NCBI RefSeq assembly: GCF_001317355.1
Contig: NZ_LKET01000039.1
Span: 449,969-513,968, forward strand
Direction of reading: 5' to 3'
Origin: Oxobacter pfennigii
GTDB taxonomy: Bacteria > Bacillota > Clostridia > Clostridiales > Oxobacteraceae
DNA length: 64,000 bases
A model generated the notes under the pieces. It saw only the letters and a list, made by a program, of their open reading frames with translations. It was not told the origin of the DNA and ran no database searches. This document shows positions 9,342-20,069 of the stretch, one piece after another. Positions within the stretch are counted from its first letter, which is position 1. Every line of letters starts with the position of its first letter. A program made the position numbers and the translations under genes.

Positions 9342-11660
9342 ATGAAAATAGGTTACATCGATCATTCATTTCATAAAAAAACTCTATCATCACAATTTTT
9401 TGTGGATATTCTTCAGAGGAATGGTTTAACTGTGGAATATATATGGGATGATTCGTGGAAGGGGGGGAGACCAATTGTTTTAGATGACCTTATTGATAAA
9501 TACGATGCCTTTGTTTTCCATCAATTATCGGCAACAGCTTCTAAACCTTATTATCAAATGCCGGTTAATATAACTTACCTGCCTATGCTTGATTCATTTG
9601 GGAATGATCAATTACTTCATCATAATCGCTGGTTTTGGAAAGATTATTCGGGAGTTAAATTTTTATGTTTTTCAAAAGCTTTACATTATGCAGCTTTGAG
9701 TCATGGATTAGCAAGTAAATATGTTAAGTATTTTCCAGAACCTTTTAAATTTGCATATGGACCTACTAATGGTGACTTAAAAGGTTTTTTTTGGCAAAGG
9801 ATGCCTGATAATATAAATTGGGAAACTTTAAAATTACTAATTAGTAATGCTAATTTTTCATCAATACATATACACATGGCAACTGATCCAGGGTTTAAGC
9901 CTTTCTATCCAAGTAAAAAAGATATAGCGAAATATAATATAACTTTTTCAGATTGGTTTGATAATAAGGATGAATATTATAAAAAAATTCTTGATGCACA
10001 GGTTTATTTTGCGCCGCGGCCTTCTGAAGGAATAGGTATGGCATTTCTAGAAGCAATGGCGATGGGAAGATGCGTTGTATCACCTGATTATGGTACTATG
10101 AACGAATATATCTTAAATGGGGTTAACGGATTATTATATGATTTGAAGAATCTAAAACCATTAAATTTTAGCGATATAGATAAAATAAGTTCAATGGCAC
10201 GACTTAGTATAGAGAAAGGTTATGAAGACTGGAAAAAAGAAGAAGAAAAAATAATTGATTTTATAATCCAACCGAGAGATAAAGTTTACTTGAAATATTA
10301 TCAAAATGGGGCTAATTATGATGAGTTAGCCTTAAGTAGTACTGTGAACTCCAATACCATTCATGAAAAAACAAATATAACGGAAATAGATAAATCTTTT
10401 AGAAGACTAAAGCGATATATTGGTAACAGTAAAATGGGTTTAATAATAATGCCAATATGGGATAAATATAAAAAGATAAAAAAAAGGCACGTCAACGCAT
10501 TTACTTTTAATGAAAATGAGCGTTCTGCTTCTAAATTAGAGTTTGTATCTGATACACCTATTGTAGTTTCTCTGGGGTCGATTTGTGGCAGATATCTGCA
10601 GGTAAGTGTGGATAAAAATAACAATTGTATCCAAGGGGGATTAAGGTTAAAAGGGAAATATAAAACCTCATATACAAATAAACCGCTAGTTACTATAATT
10701 ACAGTTGTATTTAATAGAAAAAATAAAATTGAACGAGCTATTAAATCTGTTTTAAACCAAACGTATGATAATATAGAATATGTGATTGTAGATGGAGGCA
10801 GTACAGACGGAACATTAGATGTAATAAAGAACTATGAAGACACTATAGATTATTATGTTTCGGAACCGGACGAGGGTATATATAATGCAATTAATAAAGG
10901 TTTGGCATTAAGTTTCGGAGATTATATTGGTATTTTGAATTCTGATGATTGGTATACAGAGGATGCAGTAGAGTTTTCTATTAAAGAGATATTAAATAGC
11001 AGTGCTGATTATTCTGGAGCAGAGGAATATGTTATAAACGAAGATGGAAGTTTAATAGGCATTTACGAACTGAAGCATTTTGATGAGGTAGCACTTTTTG
11101 CCCAAAACCCATGTAATCATGGTACAATGTTTATTAGTAGGTGTGCATATGAAGTAATAGGTCATTATGATGAAAGTTATAGAATAGCAGCTGACTTTAA
11201 GATGCAATTATTGCTCGTTACAAATAAAAATCTTAAAGGTTGTATGATAAAAAAACCAATTCATTATTATGAATCTGCTGGTTTATCCAGTATTGAACGT
11301 GAAAATACATTAAAAGAAGTGGCACTTATTTTAAAAGAATTTCATACCACACTCACTGATGAGCAAATTAAATCATTAGTAGAGTTTATGCATGAATTTA
11401 AGTTAGGCGATGTAATAATAAAAAATTTAGAAAGTATTATCCAAAACGATATTTATACTGTAGAGCAAAAAAAGTATCTATTAGATAAAATGAGACATTT
11501 TGGTTATGTTACTTCAGATATTTTAGGTCATTTTATCGATGATAACAATAATATTGATATAAAATCAAAATTAGGAAATTTGACGATTAAGAAAATACTG
11601 AAGTATGTTTTGCCGTATGGTATTGTTGAAATGTATAAGAAATCTAGGATATTAAGGTAG
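9342..11660 (+). CDS. Two-domain glycosyltransferase: GT-B domain plus GT2 (GT-A) domain
   Basis: A 772-residue fusion. Residues 1-330 look like a GT-B transferase lobe pair (FAPRPSEGIGMAFLEAMAMG near 223, with the conserved Glu residues). From about residue 447 a family 2 transferase begins (PLVTIITVVFNRKNKIERAI, DGGSTDGT near 484, and NSDDWY near 532, giving the metal-binding DXD-like motif). The extreme C-terminus carries the shared VLPYGIVEMYKK tail. Such double transferases often add two successive sugars, so this protein may build a disaccharide step. AAGGAG sits 8 nt before the ATG. Confidence 0.87.
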   Translation: MKIGYIDHSFHKKTLSSQFFVDILQRNGLTVEYIWDDSWKGGRPIVLDDLIDKYDAFVFHQLSATASKPYYQMPVNITYLPMLDSFGNDQLLHHNRWFWKDYSGVKFLCFSKALHYAALSHGLASKYVKYFPEPFKFAYGPTNGDLKGFFWQRMPDNINWETLKLLISNANFSSIHIHMATDPGFKPFYPSKKDIAKYNITFSDWFDNKDEYYKKILDAQVYFAPRPSEGIGMAFLEAMAMGRCVVSPDYGTMNEYILNGVNGLLYDLKNLKPLNFSDIDKISSMARLSIEKGYEDWKKEEEKIIDFIIQPRDKVYLKYYQNGANYDELALSSTVNSNTIHEKTNITEIDKSFRRLKRYIGNSKMGLIIMPIWDKYKKIKKRHVNAFTFNENERSASKLEFVSDTPIVVSLGSICGRYLQVSVDKNNNCIQGGLRLKGKYKTSYTNKPLVTIITVVFNRKNKIERAIKSVLNQTYDNIEYVIVDGGSTDGTLDVIKNYEDTIDYYVSEPDEGIYNAINKGLALSFGDYIGILNSDDWYTEDAVEFSIKEILNSSADYSGAEEYVINEDGSLIGIYELKHFDEVALFAQNPCNHGTMFISRCAYEVIGHYDESYRIAADFKMQLLLVTNKNLKGCMIKKPIHYYESAGLSSIERENTLKEVALILKEFHTTLTDEQIKSLVEFMHEFKLGDVIIKNLESIIQNDIYTVEQKKYLLDKMRHFGYVTSDILGHFIDDNNNIDIKSKLGNLTIKKILKYVLPYGIVEMYKKSRILR

Positions 11661-11698
11661 GCAGGTCTATACAGTCGGGTTAGAAGGTGCAAAAAAAA

Positions 11699-12571
11699 AT
11701 GAATGTTAGCAATGTACAAAAATCTATCGTTTCTATAATCACCCCATCGTATAATCAGGCAAAATATATACAGAGGACTATAGAAAGTGTTCTATGTCAA
11801 AATTATAATGGTATTGAATATATAGTAGTTGACGGCAGTTCAACTGATAATACATTAAATATACTTAAGAGTTATAATTCAAAACTTAAATATGTATCAG
11901 AAACAGATAATGGACAAGCAAATGCTGTGAATAAAGGTATAAAAATTGCTAATGGTGATATTATTGGTTGGTTGAATTCAGATGATACTTATATGCCGGA
12001 TACTATAAAGAAAGTTGTAGAATTTTTTAATACTAATAATTATGATGTTATTTACGGTAATGCATATTTTATCGATATTTATGATAAAGTTACAGGAGAA
12101 TATCCAACTGAATCTTTCGATTATAAAAGATTGGCTGATAGATGTTATATTTGTCAACCAACTGTTTTTTTTAGAAAGTCAGTTATAGAGGATATAGGAT
12201 ATCTTGACGAGTCATTGCATTTATGCCTGGATTATGAACTATGGATACGCATGGGTAAAAAATATAAGTTTGCTTATTTAAATGATATACTTGCATCTTC
12301 AAGAATATATCCTGAAAATAAGACGTTGAGTAGACATTGTGAGGTATACGCAGAAGCACAAAAAATATTGTATGAACATTATGGATATATACCTTTGAGC
12401 TGGATTAAATCAAAGATTTTTTATGATAATCCTGATTACAGTAATAAAAAAGTAATTTATGAATCTTTAAAGCAGCTAATAAAACAAAATTATAAAAACC
12501 CATCAATAATTGTAAATGAGTTATATAAAGCATTTGTAAGGCAAATACAGGGTAAAGTGAGATGGAGATAG
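11699..12571 (+). CDS. Family 2 glycosyltransferase
   Basis: Probable cytoplasmic inverting transferase. [20 protein letters not shown] opens the GT-A fold, [10 protein letters not shown] binds the nucleotide, NSDDTYMPD provides the DXD-like metal site, and [14 protein letters not shown] is the acceptor-side motif seen in many GT2 enzymes. I chose the ATG at 11,699 because AGAAGG at 11,682-11,687 is correctly spaced for it; an in-frame GTG at 11,687 overlaps that site and is less likely. The protein is 290 residues. Confidence 0.86.
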   Translation: MNVSNVQKSIVSIITPSYNQAKYIQRTIESVLCQNYNGIEYIVVDGSSTDNTLNILKSYNSKLKYVSETDNGQANAVNKGIKIANGDIIGWLNSDDTYMPDTIKKVVEFFNTNNYDVIYGNAYFIDIYDKVTGEYPTESFDYKRLADRCYICQPTVFFRKSVIEDIGYLDESLHLCLDYELWIRMGKKYKFAYLNDILASSRIYPENKTLSRHCEVYAEAQKILYEHYGYIPLSWIKSKIFYDNPDYSNKKVIYESLKQLIKQNYKNPSIIVNELYKAFVRQIQGKVRWR

Positions 12572-12581
12572 GGGGAACAAA

Positions 12582-13661
12582 ATGAAAAAAGCACTTATAA
12601 CAGGTATAACTGGTCAAGATGGTTCTTACCTTGCGGAATTACTTATAGAAAAAGGATATGAAGTACATGGAGTAATAAGGCGTAGTTCGTCTTTTAATAC
12701 AAGCAGGATTGAGCATTTATACATTGATGAGCTTATAGAAGATATGCACCAAAAGAGAAAAGTATATTTGCATTATGGAGATATGACTGATTCAACTAAT
12801 ATTATATCTCTTATCCAAAATGTAAAGCCGGATGAGATATATAATCTAGCAGCACAATCCCATGTAAAAGTATCATTTGAAACTCCCGAATATACAGCTA
12901 ACGCTGATGGAATCGGTACTTTGCGAATTCTTGAAGCTGTCAGACTACTTGGGATGATAGAAAAAACTAAAATTTATCAGGCTTCCACTTCTGAATTATT
13001 TGGTTTAGTTCAGGAAGTGCCACAAAAAGAAACAACTCCTTTCTATCCAAGAAGCCCATATGGAGTTGCAAAAATGTATGGATTTTGGATTATGAAGAAT
13101 TATAGAGAAGCATATAATATGTTTGCTGTGAATGGGATACTCTTTAACCATGAATCTCCACGCAGAGGTGAGACATTTGTTACCAGGAAGATTACACTAG
13201 CAGCAGCAAGGATAGTCCAAGGCAAACAGAAGAAATTGTATTTGGGTAATCTTGATTCATTAAGAGATTGGGGCCACGCGAGAGATTATGTAGAGTGTAT
13301 GTGGCTTATGCTCCAGTACGATAAACCAGAAGATTTTGTGATAGCTACAGGTGAGATGCATACTGTAAGGGAATTTTGTACACTCGCTTTTGAGGAAGCG
13401 GGAATTCAGCTTGAATGGCAAGGAAAAGGTGTAGATGAACGAGGAATAGATAAAGCTACTGGAAGAGTTATTGTAGAAGTAGATCCTAAGTATTTCAGGC
13501 CCACAGAGGTTGAACAATTACTTGGTGATCCTACGAAAGCCAGAGAATTACTGGGATGGAATCCAAGGAAAACAAGCTTTAATGATATGGTATCTGAAAT
13601 GATATGGGAAGATATGAAGCTTGTTAAAAATGAGAAATATATAAGATGCGCATTTGATTAA
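12582..13661 (+). CDS. gmd: GDP-mannose 4,6-dehydratase (copy 1)
   Basis: Converts GDP-D-mannose to GDP-4-keto-6-deoxy-D-mannose, using NADP as an internal cofactor. It is an extended short-chain dehydrogenase: [12 protein letters not shown] is the Rossmann motif, [14 protein letters not shown] and QASTSELFG follow, YGVAK is the YxxxK catalytic pair, and [15 protein letters not shown] is diagnostic for this enzyme. Length 359 matches the family. It sits directly before fcl, giving the GDP-fucose route. A diverged second copy lies at 48,235. Confidence 0.96.
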   Translation: MKKALITGITGQDGSYLAELLIEKGYEVHGVIRRSSSFNTSRIEHLYIDELIEDMHQKRKVYLHYGDMTDSTNIISLIQNVKPDEIYNLAAQSHVKVSFETPEYTANADGIGTLRILEAVRLLGMIEKTKIYQASTSELFGLVQEVPQKETTPFYPRSPYGVAKMYGFWIMKNYREAYNMFAVNGILFNHESPRRGETFVTRKITLAAARIVQGKQKKLYLGNLDSLRDWGHARDYVECMWLMLQYDKPEDFVIATGEMHTVREFCTLAFEEAGIQLEWQGKGVDERGIDKATGRVIVEVDPKYFRPTEVEQLLGDPTKARELLGWNPRKTSFNDMVSEMIWEDMKLVKNEKYIRCAFD

Positions 13662-13683
13662 TATTATTATTGGGAGAAGTAGG

Positions 13684-14616
13684 ATGAATATTGGTAGTAA
13701 GATATATGTGGCCGGACATAGGGGTATGGTTGGTTCAGCAATTATAAGAAGATTAAAAATAGACGGATATAATAATATAATAAATAAGACTTCTGCTGAA
13801 TTGGATTTAAGAAGGCAATCTGAAGTCGAGGAATTCTTTGAATATGAAAAACCGGAATATGTTTTTTTAGCTGCTGCCAAGGTAGGCGGTATAGTTGCAA
13901 ATAATATATATCCCGCGGAGTTTATTTATGACAATCTTATGATTGAAACCAATATTATTCATAGTGCATATAAATTCGAAGTCAAAAAGCTGCTTTTCCT
14001 AGGAAGTTCGTGTATATATCCAAGAAGGGCTGAACAGCCAATTAAGGAGGAATATTTGCTTGGTGGGTACCTGGAAAAAACTAATGAGGCTTATGCCATA
14101 GCGAAAATTTCTGGTCTTAAAATGTGTGAATATTATAATAAGCAGTATGGGACTGATTTTATAAGCGTAATGCCGACTAATCTATATGGACCCAATGACA
14201 ATTATGACCTGCAAACATCTCACGTCCTTCCTGCTTTAATTAGAAAATTCTATGAAGCTAAGTTCAATAAAAGCAAATATGTAGAAATATGGGGCAGTGG
14301 AACTCCTAAAAGGGAATTTTTACATGTTGATGATCTGACAGATGCATGTTTATTTTTGATGCAAAATTATTCAGGTAGTGAAACAGTAAATATAGGTGTG
14401 GGTAATGACATATCAATAAATGAATTGGCGCTGCTTATTTCAGATGTTGTTGGTTTTACGGGTAAAATAGCATATGACAGGACGAAACCTGATGGGACAC
14501 CAAGAAAATTATTGGATGTTTCTAAATTGAATAATCTTGGATGGAAAGCTAGCATCGATTTAAGAACAGGTATCAAAATGACCTATAAAGATTATATAAG
14601 TAATCTATATGTGTGA
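13684..14616 (+). CDS. fcl: GDP-L-fucose synthase (copy 1)
   Basis: Epimerase-reductase that converts GDP-4-keto-6-deoxymannose to GDP-L-fucose. Motifs: [12 protein letters not shown] (nucleotide binding), [15 protein letters not shown], and [15 protein letters not shown] with the catalytic Tyr/Lys, then [14 protein letters not shown] place the start at ATG 13,684, behind GGGAGAAG, giving 310 residues and the same [14 protein letters not shown] beginning as the second copy. A TTG at 13,654 would overlap gmd and add an atypical leader. Confidence 0.95.
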   Translation: MNIGSKIYVAGHRGMVGSAIIRRLKIDGYNNIINKTSAELDLRRQSEVEEFFEYEKPEYVFLAAAKVGGIVANNIYPAEFIYDNLMIETNIIHSAYKFEVKKLLFLGSSCIYPRRAEQPIKEEYLLGGYLEKTNEAYAIAKISGLKMCEYYNKQYGTDFISVMPTNLYGPNDNYDLQTSHVLPALIRKFYEAKFNKSKYVEIWGSGTPKREFLHVDDLTDACLFLMQNYSGSETVNIGVGNDISINELALLISDVVGFTGKIAYDRTKPDGTPRKLLDVSKLNNLGWKASIDLRTGIKMTYKDYISNLYV

Positions 14617-14715
14617 TTTCGCTAAATATTCGAAGATAATATTTTTATCAAATAAAAGTGCTTGATAATTAATGTTGATATAAAACGATTTATAATTTTT
14701 CTGGAGTTGAGTGTT

Positions 14716-17619
14716 GTGGAATTAATTAACAAAAGAAATAGCTTGATCGATATTATTAGAGGTTTTGCTATTATAAATATCATCTTAATTCATACAGTTT
14801 GGTGGAGTGGGCAAATGTACATTCCTTATGACTTAATTAGAGATATCGCATTGCTAATTGATATACCCCTATTTATTTTTTTATCAGGTTGGTCAGTTAG
14901 TTATAAGGAATATAAGTTTAGTGATATTGTTAAAAGAATAATATCAAATTATATACCATATGTGATTATGATATTTTTTCTAATAGCTCTTCTTTTTTTA
15001 TTTGATAAGGTTAGTGTACCTAGAGTGACTATATACAATTGGTTAACTTTAAAAAGTTTTGATTCTCTCGGATGGCATGTTGTGATGGGGAGTATGTGGT
15101 TTTTACCAGTATATTTTGTTATCTATTCTATAACTCCAATATTTCAGAAATTAATCAAAAATAACAGCCTATTTATATTTACTATAATTATATTAATACT
15201 GATGAATGCAATATTTACATTTACCAGTATTAATATTCAGAACTTAAATATTTACACTAATGTTACATTAAGATACTTTACTTTTTATATATTATTTTTC
15301 ATTCTTGGTATGTATTTTAGTGATAAGTATATTGCTTTAAAAGAATTTCTAATTATTATACTCGGATTATTATTTATATTTCTACTTTATTTAGGCTATT
15401 ATGGAAGTTTTGATGTTCAATCAAATAAATTTCCACCATCAGTTTTTTATTTAATTATTTCGTTGTTTTCAATTTTTATATCAATATATATTAAGAACTT
15501 TGAATTACCGTGCGAAAATTTATATAAAAAGAATGTTTTTTTGAAATTTCTTAATTATAGTGGCAGAAACTCATTGACCATATATTTGTATCAAGGATTT
15601 GGAGGATCTGTAATCTATTTATTAGCCAGCAAGCTTATACAACTAAAAGTAAGCTGGTATATAATAATGGTGCTATGTTTTATTGTAAACATTTTAGTGA
15701 CATATTTACTTACAATAATATTTACACCTATTAACAAAAACGTTAATAGATTTATTGAATTAATTTATAGTAAGAATTCATTTAAATTTATATTAATAAT
15801 ATTTTCAGTTTTCATTCTTGTGAATATGATAATTATAGTTTCCCCTGAGCGATATGGTGATGGATTTGAATATATATATATGCTTCAAGCATTAGAAAAT
15901 CATCTCACACCTGATGTTCTCCCGCAAGATATAATGGATGCTCAGATAATATTAAATCAAAATAATATAGTACCTTATTCAGATGCTTACTCAGGTTTTT
16001 TTGAATCATTGTCGGGAAAAATGTATTCTTATCATTTTTTCGGATATCCTTTAGTGGTTCTTCCTGTAAAGTTGGTATTAAAGTTATTTGATATTAATAC
16101 TCTTAAGAGTTTTCAAATAACCAATGCTATATTCTATATTATTTCATTATGGATTACATATCTTTATACAGAATTTGATGAAAAAAAGAAGAAGATATTG
16201 GTTTTAATGCTAGCTGTAAATCCAATCATTTGGTATTTAAGATGGACTCACCCGGAAGTTGTTACATACAGCCTTATTATCATATCATTGGTAATGTTTT
16301 CAAGAAAAAAGTTAAAATTGTCTATGTTGTTTTCTGCAATAGCTTCTATGCAAAATCCTCCATTAGTAATTTTAATGGCTATATATTTAATCTTTTTTAT
16401 TAAGCAATATAAAAAAGATTATAAAATTAAGGATGCAATCCTGATGATTATTTCATGTATTCCAGCAGGAATACCCAGCATTTTTTACTATTGTAATTAT
16501 GCTACTCCAAATTTAATCATGAAGGTCGGCTCCGCAGGAATTAAGTATGTGAGCATTCAAAAAATATATGATTTGTTATTTGACCTAAATATGGGCATAT
16601 TTCCATATCTGCCAATACTTTTGATATTATTTATTTATCTTTTGACAAGAAAACTATTTAAAAAAGATATATTAAGTTATATTTTTGCAGGCGGCTTACT
16701 TCTTATGATTATTTTATCAGCACAAACATCTAATTGGAATCATGGGTGCTCCGGTTTAAATAGATATGCTGTGTGGATGATTCCTATAATTATATATTAT
16801 GTAATTCTTTATATAGATATAGAAAAATTTAAAAGTGCAGTTGCAATATCTTTAATTTTATCATGGTTTATAGTTTATCATGGTGGAGGATTTATTCCTA
16901 AATTATCGCATGTTGAAATGTTAGCACCTGCAAAAACAATATTAAATAATATGCCTTTTATTTATTCACCGGATTATGAAATATTTGCTGAAAGAGTATT
17001 ATCAATCGGGGATACTACTTATGCAGATAAGTTTCCAATTGTTTATATTAATAATGGAAATGTTATGAAAGCATTGACAGATTATAAGGGTTTACAAAAA
17101 ATGTCGAAATTGTTTGAAGTAATAGATAAAAAATATTATAATAAATTATTGCTAAAATTCAGTAAAAATCCTGATAAGGTAATGTATATTAATTTTAAGA
17201 AAAATCAGATGTCACAGTTCACTATGAGTCCATTGCCAGATGAAGGGTTTAGATATGACCTAAATATTGAAAATATACCAACGATAATTGGGCCTAATTC
17301 AAATATACAAATAAGTGCTAATCTAAAGAATATAAGTAATTATTTATGGGACAACAAGTTTTTAGAAAATAACAAGTATGCTATTGGTTTATCATATCAT
17401 TGGCTCGATTCATATGGACAAGTCGTAATACATGATGGATTAAGAACCTATCTTGAAAGTCCTATTAAGCCAGGTGATATACAAAATATTAATATTAACA
17501 TATTAACACCCTCCAATCCAGGCAGATATATATTAGAATTCGATATGATACAGGAGAATGTTGCATGGTTTGAGGATAAAGGTTCTAATACCATTGAAAT
17601 AGCTGTAGAAATAAAATGA
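14716..17619 (+). CDS. Acyltransferase 3 domain fused to a GT-C-like membrane glycosyltransferase and a C-terminal beta-sandwich
   Basis: A very hydrophobic protein of about 967 residues. Residues 1-350 match the acyltransferase 3 (AT3) family (LIDIIRGFAIINIILIH, LFIFLSGWS), which moves acyl groups to extracellular sugars. From about 350 to 750 is a second multi-pass part; GDGFEYIYMLQAL near residue 380 sits where GT-C enzymes keep their first extracellular acidic motif, and GT-C enzymes use polyprenyl-phosphate sugars. Residues about 835-967 are an extracellular Ig-like domain with GLSYHWLD, DGLRTYLE and WFEDKG. GTG at 14,716 with GGAG 9 nt before it is the best start; an upstream in-frame TTG at 14,662 has no ribosome site. 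The fusion is unusual; the GT-C assignment is by topology and motif only. Confidence 0.72.
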   Translation: MELINKRNSLIDIIRGFAIINIILIHTVWWSGQMYIPYDLIRDIALLIDIPLFIFLSGWSVSYKEYKFSDIVKRIISNYIPYVIMIFFLIALLFLFDKVSVPRVTIYNWLTLKSFDSLGWHVVMGSMWFLPVYFVIYSITPIFQKLIKNNSLFIFTIIILILMNAIFTFTSINIQNLNIYTNVTLRYFTFYILFFILGMYFSDKYIALKEFLIIILGLLFIFLLYLGYYGSFDVQSNKFPPSVFYLIISLFSIFISIYIKNFELPCENLYKKNVFLKFLNYSGRNSLTIYLYQGFGGSVIYLLASKLIQLKVSWYIIMVLCFIVNILVTYLLTIIFTPINKNVNRFIELIYSKNSFKFILIIFSVFILVNMIIIVSPERYGDGFEYIYMLQALENHLTPDVLPQDIMDAQIILNQNNIVPYSDAYSGFFESLSGKMYSYHFFGYPLVVLPVKLVLKLFDINTLKSFQITNAIFYIISLWITYLYTEFDEKKKKILVLMLAVNPIIWYLRWTHPEVVTYSLIIISLVMFSRKKLKLSMLFSAIASMQNPPLVILMAIYLIFFIKQYKKDYKIKDAILMIISCIPAGIPSIFYYCNYATPNLIMKVGSAGIKYVSIQKIYDLLFDLNMGIFPYLPILLILFIYLLTRKLFKKDILSYIFAGGLLLMIILSAQTSNWNHGCSGLNRYAVWMIPIIIYYVILYIDIEKFKSAVAISLILSWFIVYHGGGFIPKLSHVEMLAPAKTILNNMPFIYSPDYEIFAERVLSIGDTTYADKFPIVYINNGNVMKALTDYKGLQKMSKLFEVIDKKYYNKLLLKFSKNPDKVMYINFKKNQMSQFTMSPLPDEGFRYDLNIENIPTIIGPNSNIQISANLKNISNYLWDNKFLENNKYAIGLSYHWLDSYGQVVIHDGLRTYLESPIKPGDIQNININILTPSNPGRYILEFDMIQENVAWFEDKGSNTIEIAVEIK

Positions 17620-17658
17620 TATAATTAATGTATGTAATGCTATTGTAGGAGGCCTACG

Positions 17659-18348
17659 ATGAAATATGATACTGGAATTAACAATACAGTAGAAACTAAT
17701 GAAAACATTGATTGGAATAAATTACAAGTATCCATTGCCGGTAATAACAACAGTGTTATTATAAAAACTAATAATATTGAGAGTTGTGAATTAGATGTTA
17801 AAGGAGATAACCATGAAATCATTATTTGTGAGAACTCTATCATAAAAAATCTAAGAGTGAATGTAAGGTCTTCTGATTCAATACATACAAATTGTTCAAG
17901 TCTTAAAATTAATGAAAATACTATAATAGAAAATACACAGGTTTTTTTACAAGGTGATAATACAAGAGTATCGATAGGAAAAGGAACAACGATATTAGGT
18001 TGCCTATTTTTTGCTGTAGAATGTGATAGTAATATAAGTATTGGTGAAGAATGCATGCTTTCTTGGGGAATAGAAATAAGAACAAGCGATTGGCATTCTA
18101 TATATGATATTGAAACTAACGAAAGGATTAATATGCAAAAGTCAGTTTATTTACATAACAGAGTTTGGATTGGGTCATATGCAGTAATCTTGAAGGGAGT
18201 AAATATAGATAGCGATAGTATTGTTGGTACACATTCAATAGTGACAAAATCGGTACCCTCTAACTGTATTGTGGCAGGTAATCCAGCAAAAATAATAAGG
18301 GAAAATGTACGCTGGGGTAGAGAAGACTATATTCATAAAAACAAATAA
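17659..18348 (+). CDS. Left-handed beta-helix (hexapeptide repeat) O-acyltransferase
   Basis: Probably acetylates a sugar of the glycan or a nucleotide-sugar precursor from acetyl-CoA in the cytoplasm. Residues about 10-110 are hydrophilic and beta-rich; the C-terminal half shows imperfect hexapeptide periodicity (IGEECMLSWGIEIRTSDWH, then IGSYAVILKGVNI, VGTHSIVTKSV) and the classic GNPAKIIRE end. The His in DWHSIYD is the likely catalytic base. AGGAGG at 17,647-17,652 fixes the ATG. Confidence 0.85.
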   Translation: MKYDTGINNTVETNENIDWNKLQVSIAGNNNSVIIKTNNIESCELDVKGDNHEIIICENSIIKNLRVNVRSSDSIHTNCSSLKINENTIIENTQVFLQGDNTRVSIGKGTTILGCLFFAVECDSNISIGEECMLSWGIEIRTSDWHSIYDIETNERINMQKSVYLHNRVWIGSYAVILKGVNIDSDSIVGTHSIVTKSVPSNCIVAGNPAKIIRENVRWGREDYIHKNK

Positions 18349-18458
18349 GCATATTAGTGAGACAAATTCGTTTTAAATATGATACTATTATATTTCGAAT
18401 ATAATGAAATTCTATCTGTGTATATGTTATTAGATGTTTTAAGAAGGGATGCAGCATA

Positions 18459-19121
18459 ATGGGTGTTATTAATGTAGACATGCATATTCATACTATAGAC
18501 TCTAAAGATAGTTTGTGTAGCTATGAATCAATTTTAAAAGTATGTAAAAAAAGAAATATTGATTGCATTGCTATATGTGATCATGATTCTATAAGAGGTG
18601 CCCAAATTATTTCAAATATGAACACCGAGATTAAAATAATTATTGGTGAAGAGATAAATACTGCACAGGGTGAAATAATAGGGTTGTTTCTTAAACAGTG
18701 GATTGAACCTAATATGGATGTATTCAATACAATAAAAAAAATTCGAGAGCAAAATGGAATAGTATATATTCCTCATCCATTTGATAGGCTTAGAAAAAAG
18801 AGGCTAAAACCCGATGTTCTATATGATGTGTGTGAACTTTCAGATATAATCGAAGTCTTTAATTCGAGAAATGTATATAATGAAGATAACATTAAAGCAT
18901 TTGAATTTGCACAGAGTAAAGAAATTTTGAAAGGTTTGGGAAGTGATGCTCATACACCGTTCGAAATAGGCAATTCTTATATAAAAATGCAGGATTTTAA
19001 CTCCCCAGAGGAATTCCTTACTAGTTTATCGAATGCACAGTATATCACAAAGAAAAGTCCATTGTTCGTTCATTTTATAACTAAAATTGTGAAGCATTAT
19101 AACAGATGGAGGACACGTTGA
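18459..19121 (+). CDS. PHP-domain metal-dependent phosphoesterase
   Basis: A 220-residue PHP-superfamily protein with the metal ligands in order: DMHIHT near the N-terminus (His9, His11), CDHDSI, HPFDR and GSDAHTPFEIG. PHP proteins hydrolyse phosphomonoesters or phosphodiesters. It overlaps the downstream UbiA prenyltransferase gene (TGATG), indicating coupled translation. Because that neighbour resembles the enzyme that makes polyprenyl-phosphate 5-phosphoribose, a role as the 5-phosphate phosphatase is attractive but is inference; mycobacteria are thought to use a PAP2-type phosphatase at that point. Confidence 0.85.
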   Translation: MGVINVDMHIHTIDSKDSLCSYESILKVCKKRNIDCIAICDHDSIRGAQIISNMNTEIKIIIGEEINTAQGEIIGLFLKQWIEPNMDVFNTIKKIREQNGIVYIPHPFDRLRKKRLKPDVLYDVCELSDIIEVFNSRNVYNEDNIKAFEFAQSKEILKGLGSDAHTPFEIGNSYIKMQDFNSPEEFLTSLSNAQYITKKSPLFVHFITKIVKHYNRWRTR

Positions 19122-20023
19122 TGAATTTGAAATATATACATGTAGAAGAAAAAGTAAACATAATTAATGAAGTTTTTAAGCTTTGTAGGATAAAGCAATG
19201 GATAAAAAACGGATTTGTTGCGGCTGCAATAATTTTTTCAGGTAACTTTTTCAATATTAAGCTTTTATTTTCTACTTTTTTAACTTTTTTTATGTTTAGT
19301 TTCATATCTTCTTGTGTGTATATATTAAATGATATTGTAGATGTGAACGAGGATAAAAGACATCCTGAAAAAAGAAAAAGACCTATTGCAAAAGGAACGA
19401 TATCTGTGAGTGTAGCAATAGTAATACTTTTATGTTTATTTATCTCTTCGATTGTTTTTTCTTACTTTATCAATGTTAGATTAACTGTGATACTTATCAT
19501 ATATTTTCTGATTAATATTGCATACTCATTTAAGTTAAAAAATATTATGATTGTTGATGTAATGACTATAGCCATAGGGTTTATTTTGAGAGTTGTATCA
19601 GGTGCAATTGTCATTGATGTAAGATTATCCTACTGGCTCTTGATATGTACTGCCTTAGTCTCTTTATATTTAGGTTTTGCTAAAAGAAAAAATGAGTTGA
19701 TTGTCATGAGGGAAAAAGCAGGCATACATCGTACTATACTTTCTAAATATACCATTGAGTATTTAGATAAGATACTTATAATTGTAATGACACTTACTAT
19801 AATAACATATGCGCTTTATGTAATTAATGGTACTGATTATAAAGGTATGATTTTGACTGTACCCTTTGTACTATATGGTACATTTAGATATGAATATTTG
19901 ATAATGAATAAAAACTTTGGAGGAAGTCCGGAAGATATTTTTATCGAGGACAAACCCTTTTTAATTAATATTATTGCTTGGGTTATAGTTTCAGTAATAT
20001 CTATTTACTTTGTCAAGATGTAA
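19121..20023 (+). CDS. UbiA-family prenyltransferase, resembling decaprenyl-phosphate phosphoribosyltransferase
   Basis: Polytopic membrane enzyme of 300 residues. Near residue 70 is LNDIVDVNEDKRHPEKRKRP, the NDxxDxxxDRxHPxKRxRP motif of the mycobacterial DPPR synthase (Rv3806c), which transfers phosphoribose from PRPP to a polyprenyl phosphate. KRKNEL in a cytoplasmic loop, SKYTIEYLDKI, LYGTFRYEYL and GGSPEDI also fit that subgroup, not the menaquinone or heme branches. The start is ATG 19,121, with GGAGG 8 nt upstream; the ATG at 19,106 lies within the preceding gene before that site. Likely product: a lipid-linked pentose phosphate for extracellular use. Confidence 0.8.
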   Translation: MNLKYIHVEEKVNIINEVFKLCRIKQWIKNGFVAAAIIFSGNFFNIKLLFSTFLTFFMFSFISSCVYILNDIVDVNEDKRHPEKRKRPIAKGTISVSVAIVILLCLFISSIVFSYFINVRLTVILIIYFLINIAYSFKLKNIMIVDVMTIAIGFILRVVSGAIVIDVRLSYWLLICTALVSLYLGFAKRKNELIVMREKAGIHRTILSKYTIEYLDKILIIVMTLTIITYALYVINGTDYKGMILTVPFVLYGTFRYEYLIMNKNFGGSPEDIFIEDKPFLINIIAWVIVSVISIYFVKM

Positions 20024-20069
20024 TTATGTGTAAATATTATTCAATATTAACGGAAAGAATGGTAAAAAT

